Both the position numbers and the translations under genes were made by a program. The notes under the pieces are model-generated. The model had not been told where the DNA came from and did not search any database. It saw only the letters and a list, made by a program, of their open reading frames with translations. 30,468 bases of DNA, from IMG/VR virus record IMGVR_UViG_3300035701_000189, positions 1 to 30,468 of that record; one strand, given 5' to 3'. Positions within the stretch are counted from its first letter, which is position 1; every line of letters starts with the position of its first letter. Below, in pieces: positions 21,694 to 29,058 of the stretch. This DNA comes from a virus.

Positions 21694-22085
21694 TGGGAAT
21701 AGCAGCATTTATAGCAAGTAAATGTGTACAGACCTGTGTCTATTGGGGTTCCCCAGTAGAAGATGGTTATGGTGGTAAAACTTTTGCTGCTCCCATAGAA
21801 ATACCTTGTCGTTGGGAGGATAAAGAGCAGATCATGGGAACTCAAGTAGGGGGTGAAGTTACTGGTGGAATAGAATTGTCTCGGTCAGTGGTCTTTGTTA
21901 CTCAGGATTTAGATGAGTTGGGTTATTTATATTTGGGTACATTGGTTGATCTTACTGCGGAAGAGTTGACTAATCCAAAGTTAAAAGAGACAGCTTACAT
22001 CATCAAACGGTTTGAGAAGACACCTGCATTGGGGTCAACGACCGAGTTTTTACATAAAGCATTTTTAACACCATTTTTAAGATAA
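21693..22085 (+). CDS. Head closure (stopper) protein
   Basis: This 130-residue beta-rich protein has VYWGSPVEDGYGGKTFAAPIEIPCRWEDKEQ, followed by VVFVTQDLDELGYLYLGTLVDL and AYIIKRFEKTPAL. This is the pattern of SPP1 gp16/lambda FII-type closure proteins that seal the neck after packaging. The W-x-x-K segment after the first beta hairpin and the late closing strands are typical. Position between connector and tail completion gene agrees. The start overlaps the previous stop by one base. Confidence 0.7.
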   Translation: MGIAAFIASKCVQTCVYWGSPVEDGYGGKTFAAPIEIPCRWEDKEQIMGTQVGGEVTGGIELSRSVVFVTQDLDELGYLYLGTLVDLTAEELTNPKLKETAYIIKRFEKTPALGSTTEFLHKAFLTPFLR

Positions 22086-22090
22086 AGCAA

Positions 22091-22654
22091 ATGGCATCAT
22101 ATAGATTATTAAGGAGTGCAAGATATCACGCAAAGAAGTATCCTAATACTCATGTGAGGGGATTTGAACAAGTTATGAATAATCTTAATGAAGCTATTAA
22201 AAGAATGCATTATAAGTCTGAGAGAGGGGCAGTTAATGCAGTGGCTTATATACGCAATGATACAGAGAAGACACCATATATTACTCCTCTTGATTTTGGA
22301 AATTTACGAGCAAGCTGGTTTGCAGTATCTAATAGTGGAACTGTCCCAGATCCAATAGGAAAAAGTGGACATTTTAGAGATAATAAGATAAGGAGATTTA
22401 CTGCAGGACAATTTAAGTCTTGGCATGAGGATGCAATTACTGAAGCAAAAGCATTGGCTGGAATGGATCCAAATAAGAGAAATGTTATATTTGGGTATAG
22501 TGCCACTTATGCTATGTGGGTTCATGAGATGTTGGGGAAGCAATTTAAACGACCTGAGTCTGGACCAAAATGGTTTGAAGAATCAATAAATCGTAATCAA
22601 AAAAAGATATTACAAATAATTCGAGAAACATCAAAAATACCTGGAACAAGATGA
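22091..22654 (+). CDS. Tail completion protein, HK97 gp10-like
   Basis: This 187-residue protein has a lysine/arginine-rich helical N-terminus with FEQVMNNLNEAIKRMH near residue 25. Then come YITPLDFGNLRASWF near 64 and FGYSATYAMWVHE near 134-147. The late FKRPESGPKWFEESINRNQKKILQII completes the layout of the HK97 gp10-like family, which joins the tail tube to the neck. It is a little longer than many members because of an insert near residues 85-125. The end overlaps the next gene as ATGA. Confidence 0.75.
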   Translation: MASYRLLRSARYHAKKYPNTHVRGFEQVMNNLNEAIKRMHYKSERGAVNAVAYIRNDTEKTPYITPLDFGNLRASWFAVSNSGTVPDPIGKSGHFRDNKIRRFTAGQFKSWHEDAITEAKALAGMDPNKRNVIFGYSATYAMWVHEMLGKQFKRPESGPKWFEESINRNQKKILQIIRETSKIPGTR

Positions 22655-23052
22655 ATGCACCATCGGTAGATATACGGGATATGTTAGAGGCAGAAAGTTC
22701 ACTGGGCTTGGTGTTCGGTGATAATCTGTTTATAGGCAAAGATCCAACAACTCCTCAAAATATGGTTACCATATTTGATACTTATGGACGTCCTCCACAA
22801 CTTACTTTGGGGGGACAGGAAGAAGGTAATTACTATTATCCATCCATTCAGATAAGAGTCCGCAGTGTTTCTTATCAGTTAGGTTGGAATTTAATATATG
22901 ACATAATGACATCGTTACATGGCCGGGCACAAGAGACATGGAACGGTACATTATATACCGTTATTTACTGTTCCAGTGGCCCAGCGTTACTGGATTGGGA
23001 TGATAACGGGCTAGTTCGTTTTATTGTTAATTTTAATTTACAAAGGAGGTAA
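22651..23052 (+). CDS. Tail terminator protein
   Basis: This 133-residue alpha/beta protein begins APSVDIRDMLEAESSLGLVFG and has MVTIFDTYGRPP, YYYPSIQIRVRS, then GWNLIYDIMTSLHG and a final FIVNFNLQRR strand. This is the pattern of tail terminators of the lambda gpU/minor-capsid-3 type, which cap the tail tube once it reaches the length set by the tape measure. It overlaps the tail completion gene by 4 bases. The last codons contain the GGAGG that starts the tail tube gene, a compact overlap of coding and ribosome site. Confidence 0.8.
   Translation: MNAPSVDIRDMLEAESSLGLVFGDNLFIGKDPTTPQNMVTIFDTYGRPPQLTLGGQEEGNYYYPSIQIRVRSVSYQLGWNLIYDIMTSLHGRAQETWNGTLYTVIYCSSGPALLDWDDNGLVRFIVNFNLQRR
23044..23049 (+). 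promoter_or_regulatory. AGGAGG setting the tail tube start
   Basis: AGGAGG lies 7 nt before the ATG at 23057 and spans the final codons of the tail terminator gene. An in-frame upstream ATG at 23024 would add 11 residues overlapping that gene and has no ribosome site, so 23057 is the start. Confidence 0.85.
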
Positions 23053-23056
23053 AACT

Positions 23057-23485
23057 ATGAGTAATGCAATTGCTGGTGTTGGAACAAAATTTTATCGGTG
23101 GAGTGGTTCTGCATGGGCAGCTCTAGCCGAAATTAATTCCATCACTGGTCCCAGTATGACCAGAGATTTCATCGACGTAACGTCGTTGGATTCCACTGGT
23201 GGATTCCGGGAATTTATTACCGGATTCCGTGATGCAGGTACGGTATCTCTTGCGATGAACTTCACTCACGAAACTTTTTCGATAGTGAAGGCTGATTTCG
23301 AGAGTGATACTGCTCAGAGCTATATGATTTGCCTACCGGATGAAGAGGTTACAAGTTTGGAATTTTTGGGTCTTATTACAGAGATACCATTGACAATTCC
23401 AACTGATGATAAAATCACTGCTGATGTAACAATCAAGATCAGTGGTACGGTTGACCTTACATCAGGTACGGGAACAAATGGCTAA
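23057..23485 (+). CDS. Major tail (tube) protein
   Basis: This 142-residue protein would polymerise to make the tail tube. It starts MSNAIAGVGTKFYRWSGSAWAAL and has EINSITGPSMTRDFIDVTSLDSTGGFREFITGFRDAGTVSLAMNF, shown in part by the motif FIDVTSLDS. A late ITEIPLTIPTDDKITADVTIKISGTV completes the layout. The D-V-T-S-L-D-S pattern, the GxxDAGTVSL strand and the final TADVTIKISG strand are standard for lambda V/TTP-type tail tube proteins. A strong ribosome site and a downstream hairpin fit an abundant protein. It lies just before the chaperone pair, as in other siphoviruses. Confidence 0.85.
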   Translation: MSNAIAGVGTKFYRWSGSAWAALAEINSITGPSMTRDFIDVTSLDSTGGFREFITGFRDAGTVSLAMNFTHETFSIVKADFESDTAQSYMICLPDEEVTSLEFLGLITEIPLTIPTDDKITADVTIKISGTVDLTSGTGTNG

Positions 23486-23500
23486 TAAGTAATGTCAAAT

Positions 23501-23529
23501 TCCTAATCAAGGATTTTTTCTTTAATTTT
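23501..23529 (+). terminator. Weak terminator-like hairpin after the tail tube gene
   Basis: TCCT at 23501-23504 pairs with AGGA at 23510-23513 around AATCA, followed by TTTTTTC and TTTAATTTTA. The stem is only 4 bp but the T tract is good. It repeats the 9-mer CTAATCAAG seen after the capsid gene (15937-15945), with different stem bases, so the loop is conserved while the stem varies. Confidence 0.45.
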
Positions 23530-23547
23530 ATTAATAATCAAAACAAA

Positions 23548-23976
23548 ATGGAAAAACTTTTAAACAGAGAGAACCTTTTAGCAAAGGAAGAACTCAAGAT
23601 CGTGAAAGTCGATCTTGGCAAAGATGAATATGTTTATGTTCGTCAGATGACTGGACGTGAAAGAGATAAATTTGAACAATCTCTTATCAAACGCACTCGT
23701 GATAGTAAAGGCAAGGTTACTGGGTATGAACAGGCACTGGATGATTTCAGAGCTAAATTAGCGGTATGTTCTGTATGTGATGAGCAGGGTAATTTACTCC
23801 TGCAACCAAATGATTACCCTCAACTGAGCCAAATGATGAGTGCAGCGAGACTGGAGAAGATTGTAAATGAATCTCAGAAACTCAATGCAATAACTGAAGA
23901 AGATAAGGAGGAACTCATAAAAAACTCCGAAGTCGCCCTTGGCGACAATTCTGCTTCAGGCTCTGTAGAGAGTTAG
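23548..23976 (+). CDS. Tail assembly chaperone, G-like (non-shifted product)
   Basis: This 142-residue product is made when no frameshift happens. It has EELKIVKVDLGKDEYVYVRQMTGRERDKFEQSLI, then DFRAKLAVCSVCDEQGNLLLQPNDYPQLSQMMSAARLEKIVNESQKLN. This is the pattern of gpG-like chaperones: a beta start with the v-r-x-m-t-g-r-e-r-d motif, then a helical body with a cvcDe-G turn. The acidic C-terminus ends with a TAG at 23974. It lies between tail tube and tape measure, as expected. Such proteins coat the tape measure and recruit tube subunits and do not remain in the virion. Confidence 0.85.
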   Translation: MEKLLNRENLLAKEELKIVKVDLGKDEYVYVRQMTGRERDKFEQSLIKRTRDSKGKVTGYEQALDDFRAKLAVCSVCDEQGNLLLQPNDYPQLSQMMSAARLEKIVNESQKLNAITEEDKEELIKNSEVALGDNSASGSVES

Positions 23977-24314
23977 GTATTATCCATCCTGATTACCTAT
24001 TGGATCATCTGACATTGGAACAGATACAAGAGTGGGAAGCATACGATGTAATTGATCCAATAGGGAAATGGAGAGACGATGTTGGTTGGGCTTCATTGCA
24101 AGCCCAGTTTACAAACTTAATGACTTGGGCACATGGTAAAAGAGCAACAAAACACACAGCACTGGATTTCATGCCTGAGTGGGATCATACTGTTCCAGAA
24201 GGGACAACATCTCAATCAGTTGATGATATGAAACGAGTACTTAAAGATATAGCAACGGCACAAAATAAAAAGGAATACATTCCTAAGAAACCACCTAATA
24301 TTAAGAAAAAATGA
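23548..24314 (+). CDS. Frameshifted tail assembly chaperone, G-T fusion (-1 shift)
   Basis: A -1 frameshift at A AAA AAC (23919-23925) joins the first 126 residues of the G-like protein to a downstream frame that is open from 23907 to a TGA at 24312, giving about 255 residues. The T part begins LRSRPWRQFCFRLCRELGIIHPDYLLDHL in spirit (key motif LCRELGIIHPDYL) and continues LEQIQEWEAYDVIDPIG, the typical T-domain pattern of an elg-x-hPd-x-L then eW-x-ay. That pattern spans codons upstream of any ATG, so the T part is not an independent gene. Lambda and many siphoviruses make G and GT in this way. The end overlaps the tape measure start as ATGA. Confidence 0.88.
23919..23951 (+). promoter_or_regulatory. 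Programmed -1 frameshift signal: slippery heptamer and hairpin
   Basis: A AAA AAC at 23919-23925 is a canonical slippery heptamer in the G frame (codons ATA AAA AAC). Six nt later a perfect GC-rich stem, GTCGCC 23932-23937 with GGCGAC 23941-23946 around a CTT loop, follows. GAA 23929-23931 can pair with TTC 23949-23951 across a 2-nt bulge. Spacing, heptamer and stem all fit ribosomal -1 shifting. Confidence 0.9.
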
Positions 24315-27300
24315 ACTTAGGCACATTAGTAGCAACTTTAACAGTAGAGACTGCTGGATTAAGAAGAGGCATAATTGATTTTGGTATGCTTGAAAAGAAA
24401 ATTCTTGCCAGTTCAAATAAAATGGTTCGGCAGTTAGGTACTGTTAATGCAGCAGTAAAAAGACTTGATAAAAATGTCAATCTGATGGCAACAAGTACTG
24501 CTATGAGTGTGTGGGAGAAGAAGATGCTTGCAGCTACAAATAAGATGGTTCGACAGTTGGGTAGAGTAACCAATCAAACACGAATGTTGAAGAAGGAATT
24601 ATTATCACTTCAAGGAGTAGGAAGAGTAACGGGAGTAGGAGTGATGGGAGGAGGAGCGATAAGTGCGGGTAAGAACATGCCTGATCCAAATAAACTTGCT
24701 AATACTTGGGGGGATAATCTTGGTAGAATGAGTATGAGGTTGAGAAGTTTTGGGTGGTTAGCTACTACAGTATTTACAGCCCCATTAATTATGGGGGCTA
24801 CTGCTATATCTAAGTTTGGTAGAGATTTTGAAATGGCTATGGCAAAAATAGAGGGATTGGTTGGTATTGCAAAATCACAGACGGAGGCATGGGGAAAGTC
24901 TCTTTTAAATATGGCAAAGGCTACTTCTAAAGGTCCACAGGAATTGGCAGATACCTTATATTATGTGGCATCTTCTGGTTTTAAATCTGCCCAAGCTCTT
25001 GAAATTACTGAAATGGCTGCAAAGGGAGCAGCCACAGGATTAGGGGAGACTGGGGATGTTGCTAACTTCTTAACCTCAGCAATGAATGCCTATCGTTCAT
25101 CTGGTTTAACGGCAGCCCGAGCAATGGATGTATTAACAGCATCAGTTAGAGAAGGAAAAGGAGAACCAGCTGAAATGGCAAGAGCACTTGGTACAATATT
25201 ACCTATCGCTGCTGAATTGGGGGTTTCACTTGATCAAGTAGGTGGTGCATTAGCGTCAATGACATTAATTACATCACAGACTGCCAATGCTGCTACCTAC
25301 CTGAGAAATGTACTTATGAAATTAATGCATCCATCTGCTGGTACGGAGAAAGCCTTTGCAAGGATGGGTACTTCCACTAAGGAGTTAAATGATATGTTAA
25401 GGAGGCAAGGACTAATGCCTACATTGTTACGATTACGAGAATTAACAGATGAATATGGGGAGTCCATGGCAGAAATATTCCCAAATATTAGGGCATTATT
25501 GGGGGCATTAAACCTTACTGGTCAGAATTTGATGTACAATAAACAGGTAATGGAAGCGGTTACACAGTCTATGGGAGATTTTGAGAAGGCTTTCTTTATT
25601 GCTTCCCAGACTATTGCTTTCAGATGGAATACTGCATTAGTTGGCATGAAAGTTAATTTGATTAAGTTAGGTGTTGTCATTGCTCAACTAATACTTCCCA
25701 TATTGGAAAAATGGAGTCAGAAGTTACAAAATGTAATTGAGTGGTTCACTAATCTAAACAAAGGAACACAGAGGATGATTGTACAACTGGGTAAATGGCT
25801 TGTACTAATTGGTCCAATGGCACTTATTTTTAGTACATTTGGTATGGCTATTGGATTTGTGGCTGATAAATTTAAAAAACTAGCTGGGGGAATGGCTTCT
25901 GTAGGGAGGTTTCTTATAACAAATCCATGGCTACTTCTGGCAACAGCAATAGTGGCTGCCACTGTGGCGATTGTAAGACATGTAAGAGCACAAAAGGAAT
26001 TCAAGGATGTTGTAGGTAATGTGAATAGTCTTGTCGCTGAAGAAATCACCAAATTAACGTATGTATTCAATAGGGCTAAGAAGGCGGCAGAAGGAACTAC
26101 AGATAGGGCAAATGCAATTCGAGTAATAAATGAACGATATGGGGTATACTTAAAGAATCTACTAACAGAGAAGTCTTCACTGGAAGATATAGAAGAAGTT
26201 CAGCGTCAGGTAACAAATGCCATGGTTGCCGCAGCTACGGTAAGAGGAAGTGAACAAGAACTTTCAAGTGTTTATGGTAAGATTTCTAACAAGTTCAGGA
26301 CTGAGATGGGGGCAATTACTGATGCATTCACTGAGAGGTATGGGGGTGACATGTTAGGGGAATTTGTACAAGACATGTATGATACGGCTGATAAGGTACT
26401 TAAGACGGAAGGTGGTAAAATAAAGACTGATCTTTACCTAGTGTCACAAGACACATGGAGGGCTGTACATGATCTGTGGGAGGAATATGTACTAGAAATG
26501 TCACGGTCAACTGGAATGTTAAGGTATGATTGGGAAGAGTTTGGAAAGGCATTCTTAAAATTTGCAGCATATAAAGGAATGGCGTCAGGTCCAATAAATA
26601 TGTTGAATGCTATGATTTCTGCAAATCAGGAGGCTGTTGATTCACAGAAAGAATTGGAAGAATCTATGTCAAGTATTTATGCAAAAATTGACACTCCCGC
26701 CATACGGCAAGTATTAATGGATATGGCTGCTATGGATAGGATTTATAATGCGACTAAAGAAGATATGGATGAACAGGGTAAGGAATATGATGTAATAACA
26801 GACAAAACTAATTTATATAATGCCGCATTAGTAAAATTAAAAGCACTTGGATTAGAAGAGGCGGGAGAATGGATAAAACATGTAGAAGGTTTGTTGCATT
26901 CATTATCAACTGAGACTGGTGATACTGGTAGTAGGGTAGATGAACTTACAAAAATAATGGGTGAGTTCAATAATAAAATGCAAACTCTTAAAGACATAAA
27001 TGCTGATTCTGCCATGAAGGATCAGTTTGAGGAATATGGAAAGGTATTTGATTTTGTAGGAGAAAAGGCAGATTTACTTTCATCTACCATTACAGAATTA
27101 ATGGAAAATGGATTTTTCAAAGATGAGTTCACTCAAAAGTTAATTAAGGAATTCAAGGATTTACCAAAAAATATGGGACCAGCTATTATAATATTGGCCA
27201 AACTTGGTAGTAAGTTGGAGGCACTTAAGAATCAACGTGAACATATGGAACAGTTTGGAAAGTATGGGGAGACCTTTGATTTTGTAGGTGAAAAGGCTAA

Positions 27301-29056
27301 ATTACTTGAATCCGCTATTACAGAATTAATGGAAAATGGATTCTTTGAAGAAGAATTCGTACAGGGATTAATTGAAGAATTTAAGAATTTACCACCCAGT
27401 ATACTCTCAGTTATTCAGGTATTGGACAAATTGAGAGAAGCATTAGAGGTAGCACAAGTGAAAGCTAAGTTTGAAGGTCCAAAGTTTGATGTAATTGGTG
27501 CAGAAATATCAGCATATGAATCTGCAATAGATGGCATTATTGAGGCAATGAGTAAAATGGAAAATCTGAAAACGGCTACATTCACTATTGAAGTTGAAGG
27601 AGTTCAACAGACAATTTCACTTGTAGCCTATTTGAATTTAACATTGCGTGAGTTTTACAATAAACTTGACATGCTTAAAATGGCTCAGCAAACTGCTATT
27701 GATCAGGAGATGATAAATCTTTTACAGGCTGAAGCTGATGCCTTTGGTGGGGTGATTGGTAAGGTAAATGTTTTAACCTATGCTCTTGAGGCACAAGAGA
27801 AACAACTGAGAAGTATGCTGAAGGCAAATGCAACGAAGAAAGCATTTACTCCAGAGGAAATCCAAAATACTATAAATAATATAAACACCTTAAAATATGC
27901 AATAGAGGATTTGAATGCTGCTATTGATATTAAGTATTTGCAGGACATGAATAATCTTTTTGGTAACCTGAGTACCAGTATGGCTTTACTTGATGGGTAT
28001 ATGGCAGTGATGGAAGATCAATTAAAGGCAATGTCTGCCAATGGTATGGAGGCTACTGATGAATTCAGGAATTTAGCCAGTCAACTACAAAAATATAAGA
28101 ATACCATAATGGTTGTAGAAGAATTTACAGGTGCTATGGATGGTATGATTAGAACATTAATTGAAGGAGGGGATGAAACACAGAGCCTTGGTGAAAAGAT
28201 GAGTGAGTATTTGTCAGACACCTTAAAAGATATCATAGCTAAACTAATTTCAGCAACCCTTAGATTTGTTATATTTACTAATGTAATAAAGGGATTTAAA
28301 CTTGAACAGGGTTCATTTGGTAAGTCATTAGCGGATGCATTTGATATAGGAAAGTCAGGATTGAAGTTGATGGACTTTTCTGGTGTACTCAAGACTGGTG
28401 GCATTGAAGATTTTACGGATGTTGTAAATAATTTGAAAGATTCTTTAGGGGAACTTAGTAAGATTTTTGATGAAGTTTCCAAAGGGCAGGTTCTAAATAC
28501 CGGAGTTGTAGAAAAAGGAACAGAAGCATTGAGTTTTGCAGAAGTAGTATATAATGCTCTAACAAAGGCTAAGAAAGGAGAAGCAGTGGCTACGGCTGCG
28601 GTAACTGTGGCTGATCAAGTGAGTATTGGAGTTAAGGCTAAAGGGATGGCTGTAGCTGGGACACAGGTGATCGTAGAAAAGGCACTCACTATACAAAAAG
28701 AGAAATCAGCATTTGCAACTTTTCTGTTGGCTGGAGCAGAGGCTTTATTAAAAGGAGTAAGAAGTTTAGGACTGGCTGGAATTATTGCTGGGGCACTTTT
28801 TGCGGTTGCCGCAATTGCTATGGTTACTATGGCAGTGAGAAAGGCAAAGAAAATGGATAAGGGTGGTATAATTCCACCAGGGTATCCAAATGATACTTAT
28901 CCAGCATTACTAACATCTGGAGAAGCTGTTATCCCATTAGATCAAATGGAAAAGCAAACATGGAGTTTGGAAGGGGCAGAGGTAAGATTTGAAATTGAAG
29001 GAGATCGGTTAGTGGGTATATTAAAGAAACAAATGAAGAAAAAATCAATATACTAA
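24311..29056 (+). CDS. Tape measure protein
   Basis: This 1581-residue protein sets tail length and is ejected with the DNA. The N-terminus (NLGTLVATLTVETAGLRRGI) is typical. Residues about 165-400 match the PhageMin_Tail/TP901 core domain (FEMAMAKIEGLVG, then TLYYVASSGFKSAQALEI and ATYLRNVLMKLMHP). Hydrophobic segments lie near 146-166, 495-517, 537-557 and 1488-1512. The centre is helical and repetitive: about five degenerate units with the FDxxGEK...L..AI.EL pattern lie between 26750 and 27960, two of which are near-identical 76-77-residue copies. The C-terminus has the common KGGIIPPGYPNDTYPALLTSGEAVIPL motif. At the usual 1.5 Angstrom per residue it predicts a tail near 240 nm (inference). 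No ribosome site: translation is coupled to the G-T gene. Confidence 0.92.
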   Translation: MNLGTLVATLTVETAGLRRGIIDFGMLEKKILASSNKMVRQLGTVNAAVKRLDKNVNLMATSTAMSVWEKKMLAATNKMVRQLGRVTNQTRMLKKELLSLQGVGRVTGVGVMGGGAISAGKNMPDPNKLANTWGDNLGRMSMRLRSFGWLATTVFTAPLIMGATAISKFGRDFEMAMAKIEGLVGIAKSQTEAWGKSLLNMAKATSKGPQELADTLYYVASSGFKSAQALEITEMAAKGAATGLGETGDVANFLTSAMNAYRSSGLTAARAMDVLTASVREGKGEPAEMARALGTILPIAAELGVSLDQVGGALASMTLITSQTANAATYLRNVLMKLMHPSAGTEKAFARMGTSTKELNDMLRRQGLMPTLLRLRELTDEYGESMAEIFPNIRALLGALNLTGQNLMYNKQVMEAVTQSMGDFEKAFFIASQTIAFRWNTALVGMKVNLIKLGVVIAQLILPILEKWSQKLQNVIEWFTNLNKGTQRMIVQLGKWLVLIGPMALIFSTFGMAIGFVADKFKKLAGGMASVGRFLITNPWLLLATAIVAATVAIVRHVRAQKEFKDVVGNVNSLVAEEITKLTYVFNRAKKAAEGTTDRANAIRVINERYGVYLKNLLTEKSSLEDIEEVQRQVTNAMVAAATVRGSEQELSSVYGKISNKFRTEMGAITDAFTERYGGDMLGEFVQDMYDTADKVLKTEGGKIKTDLYLVSQDTWRAVHDLWEEYVLEMSRSTGMLRYDWEEFGKAFLKFAAYKGMASGPINMLNAMISANQEAVDSQKELEESMSSIYAKIDTPAIRQVLMDMAAMDRIYNATKEDMDEQGKEYDVITDKTNLYNAALVKLKALGLEEAGEWIKHVEGLLHSLSTETGDTGSRVDELTKIMGEFNNKMQTLKDINADSAMKDQFEEYGKVFDFVGEKADLLSSTITELMENGFFKDEFTQKLIKEFKDLPKNMGPAIIILAKLGSKLEALKNQREHMEQFGKYGETFDFVGEKAKLLESAITELMENGFFEEEFVQGLIEEFKNLPPSILSVIQVLDKLREALEVAQVKAKFEGPKFDVIGAEISAYESAIDGIIEAMSKMENLKTATFTIEVEGVQQTISLVAYLNLTLREFYNKLDMLKMAQQTAIDQEMINLLQAEADAFGGVIGKVNVLTYALEAQEKQLRSMLKANATKKAFTPEEIQNTINNINTLKYAIEDLNAAIDIKYLQDMNNLFGNLSTSMALLDGYMAVMEDQLKAMSANGMEATDEFRNLASQLQKYKNTIMVVEEFTGAMDGMIRTLIEGGDETQSLGEKMSEYLSDTLKDIIAKLISATLRFVIFTNVIKGFKLEQGSFGKSLADAFDIGKSGLKLMDFSGVLKTGGIEDFTDVVNNLKDSLGELSKIFDEVSKGQVLNTGVVEKGTEALSFAEVVYNALTKAKKGEAVATAAVTVADQVSIGVKAKGMAVAGTQVIVEKALTIQKEKSAFATFLLAGAEALLKGVRSLGLAGIIAGALFAVAAIAMVTMAVRKAKKMDKGGIIPPGYPNDTYPALLTSGEAVIPLDQMEKQTWSLEGAEVRFEIEGDRLVGILKKQMKKKSIY
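27014..27474 (+). repeat. Tandem duplication of ~76-77 codons in the tape measure gene
   Basis: Two consecutive copies encode a QFxxYGxxFDFVGEKAxLLxSxITELMENGFF...LIxEFKxLP unit. A 26-nt stretch is identical at 27089-27114 and 27317-27342, so the duplication is recent relative to the more degenerate neighbouring units at about 26760 and 27480. Confidence 0.85.
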
Positions 29057-29058
29057 TC

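Noticed and set aside
24000-24314. Independent gene for the T-like chaperone starting at TTG 24000
   Set aside because: The conserved T pattern begins upstream of this codon and is reached by the frameshift signal at 23919; there is no ribosome site for the TTG.
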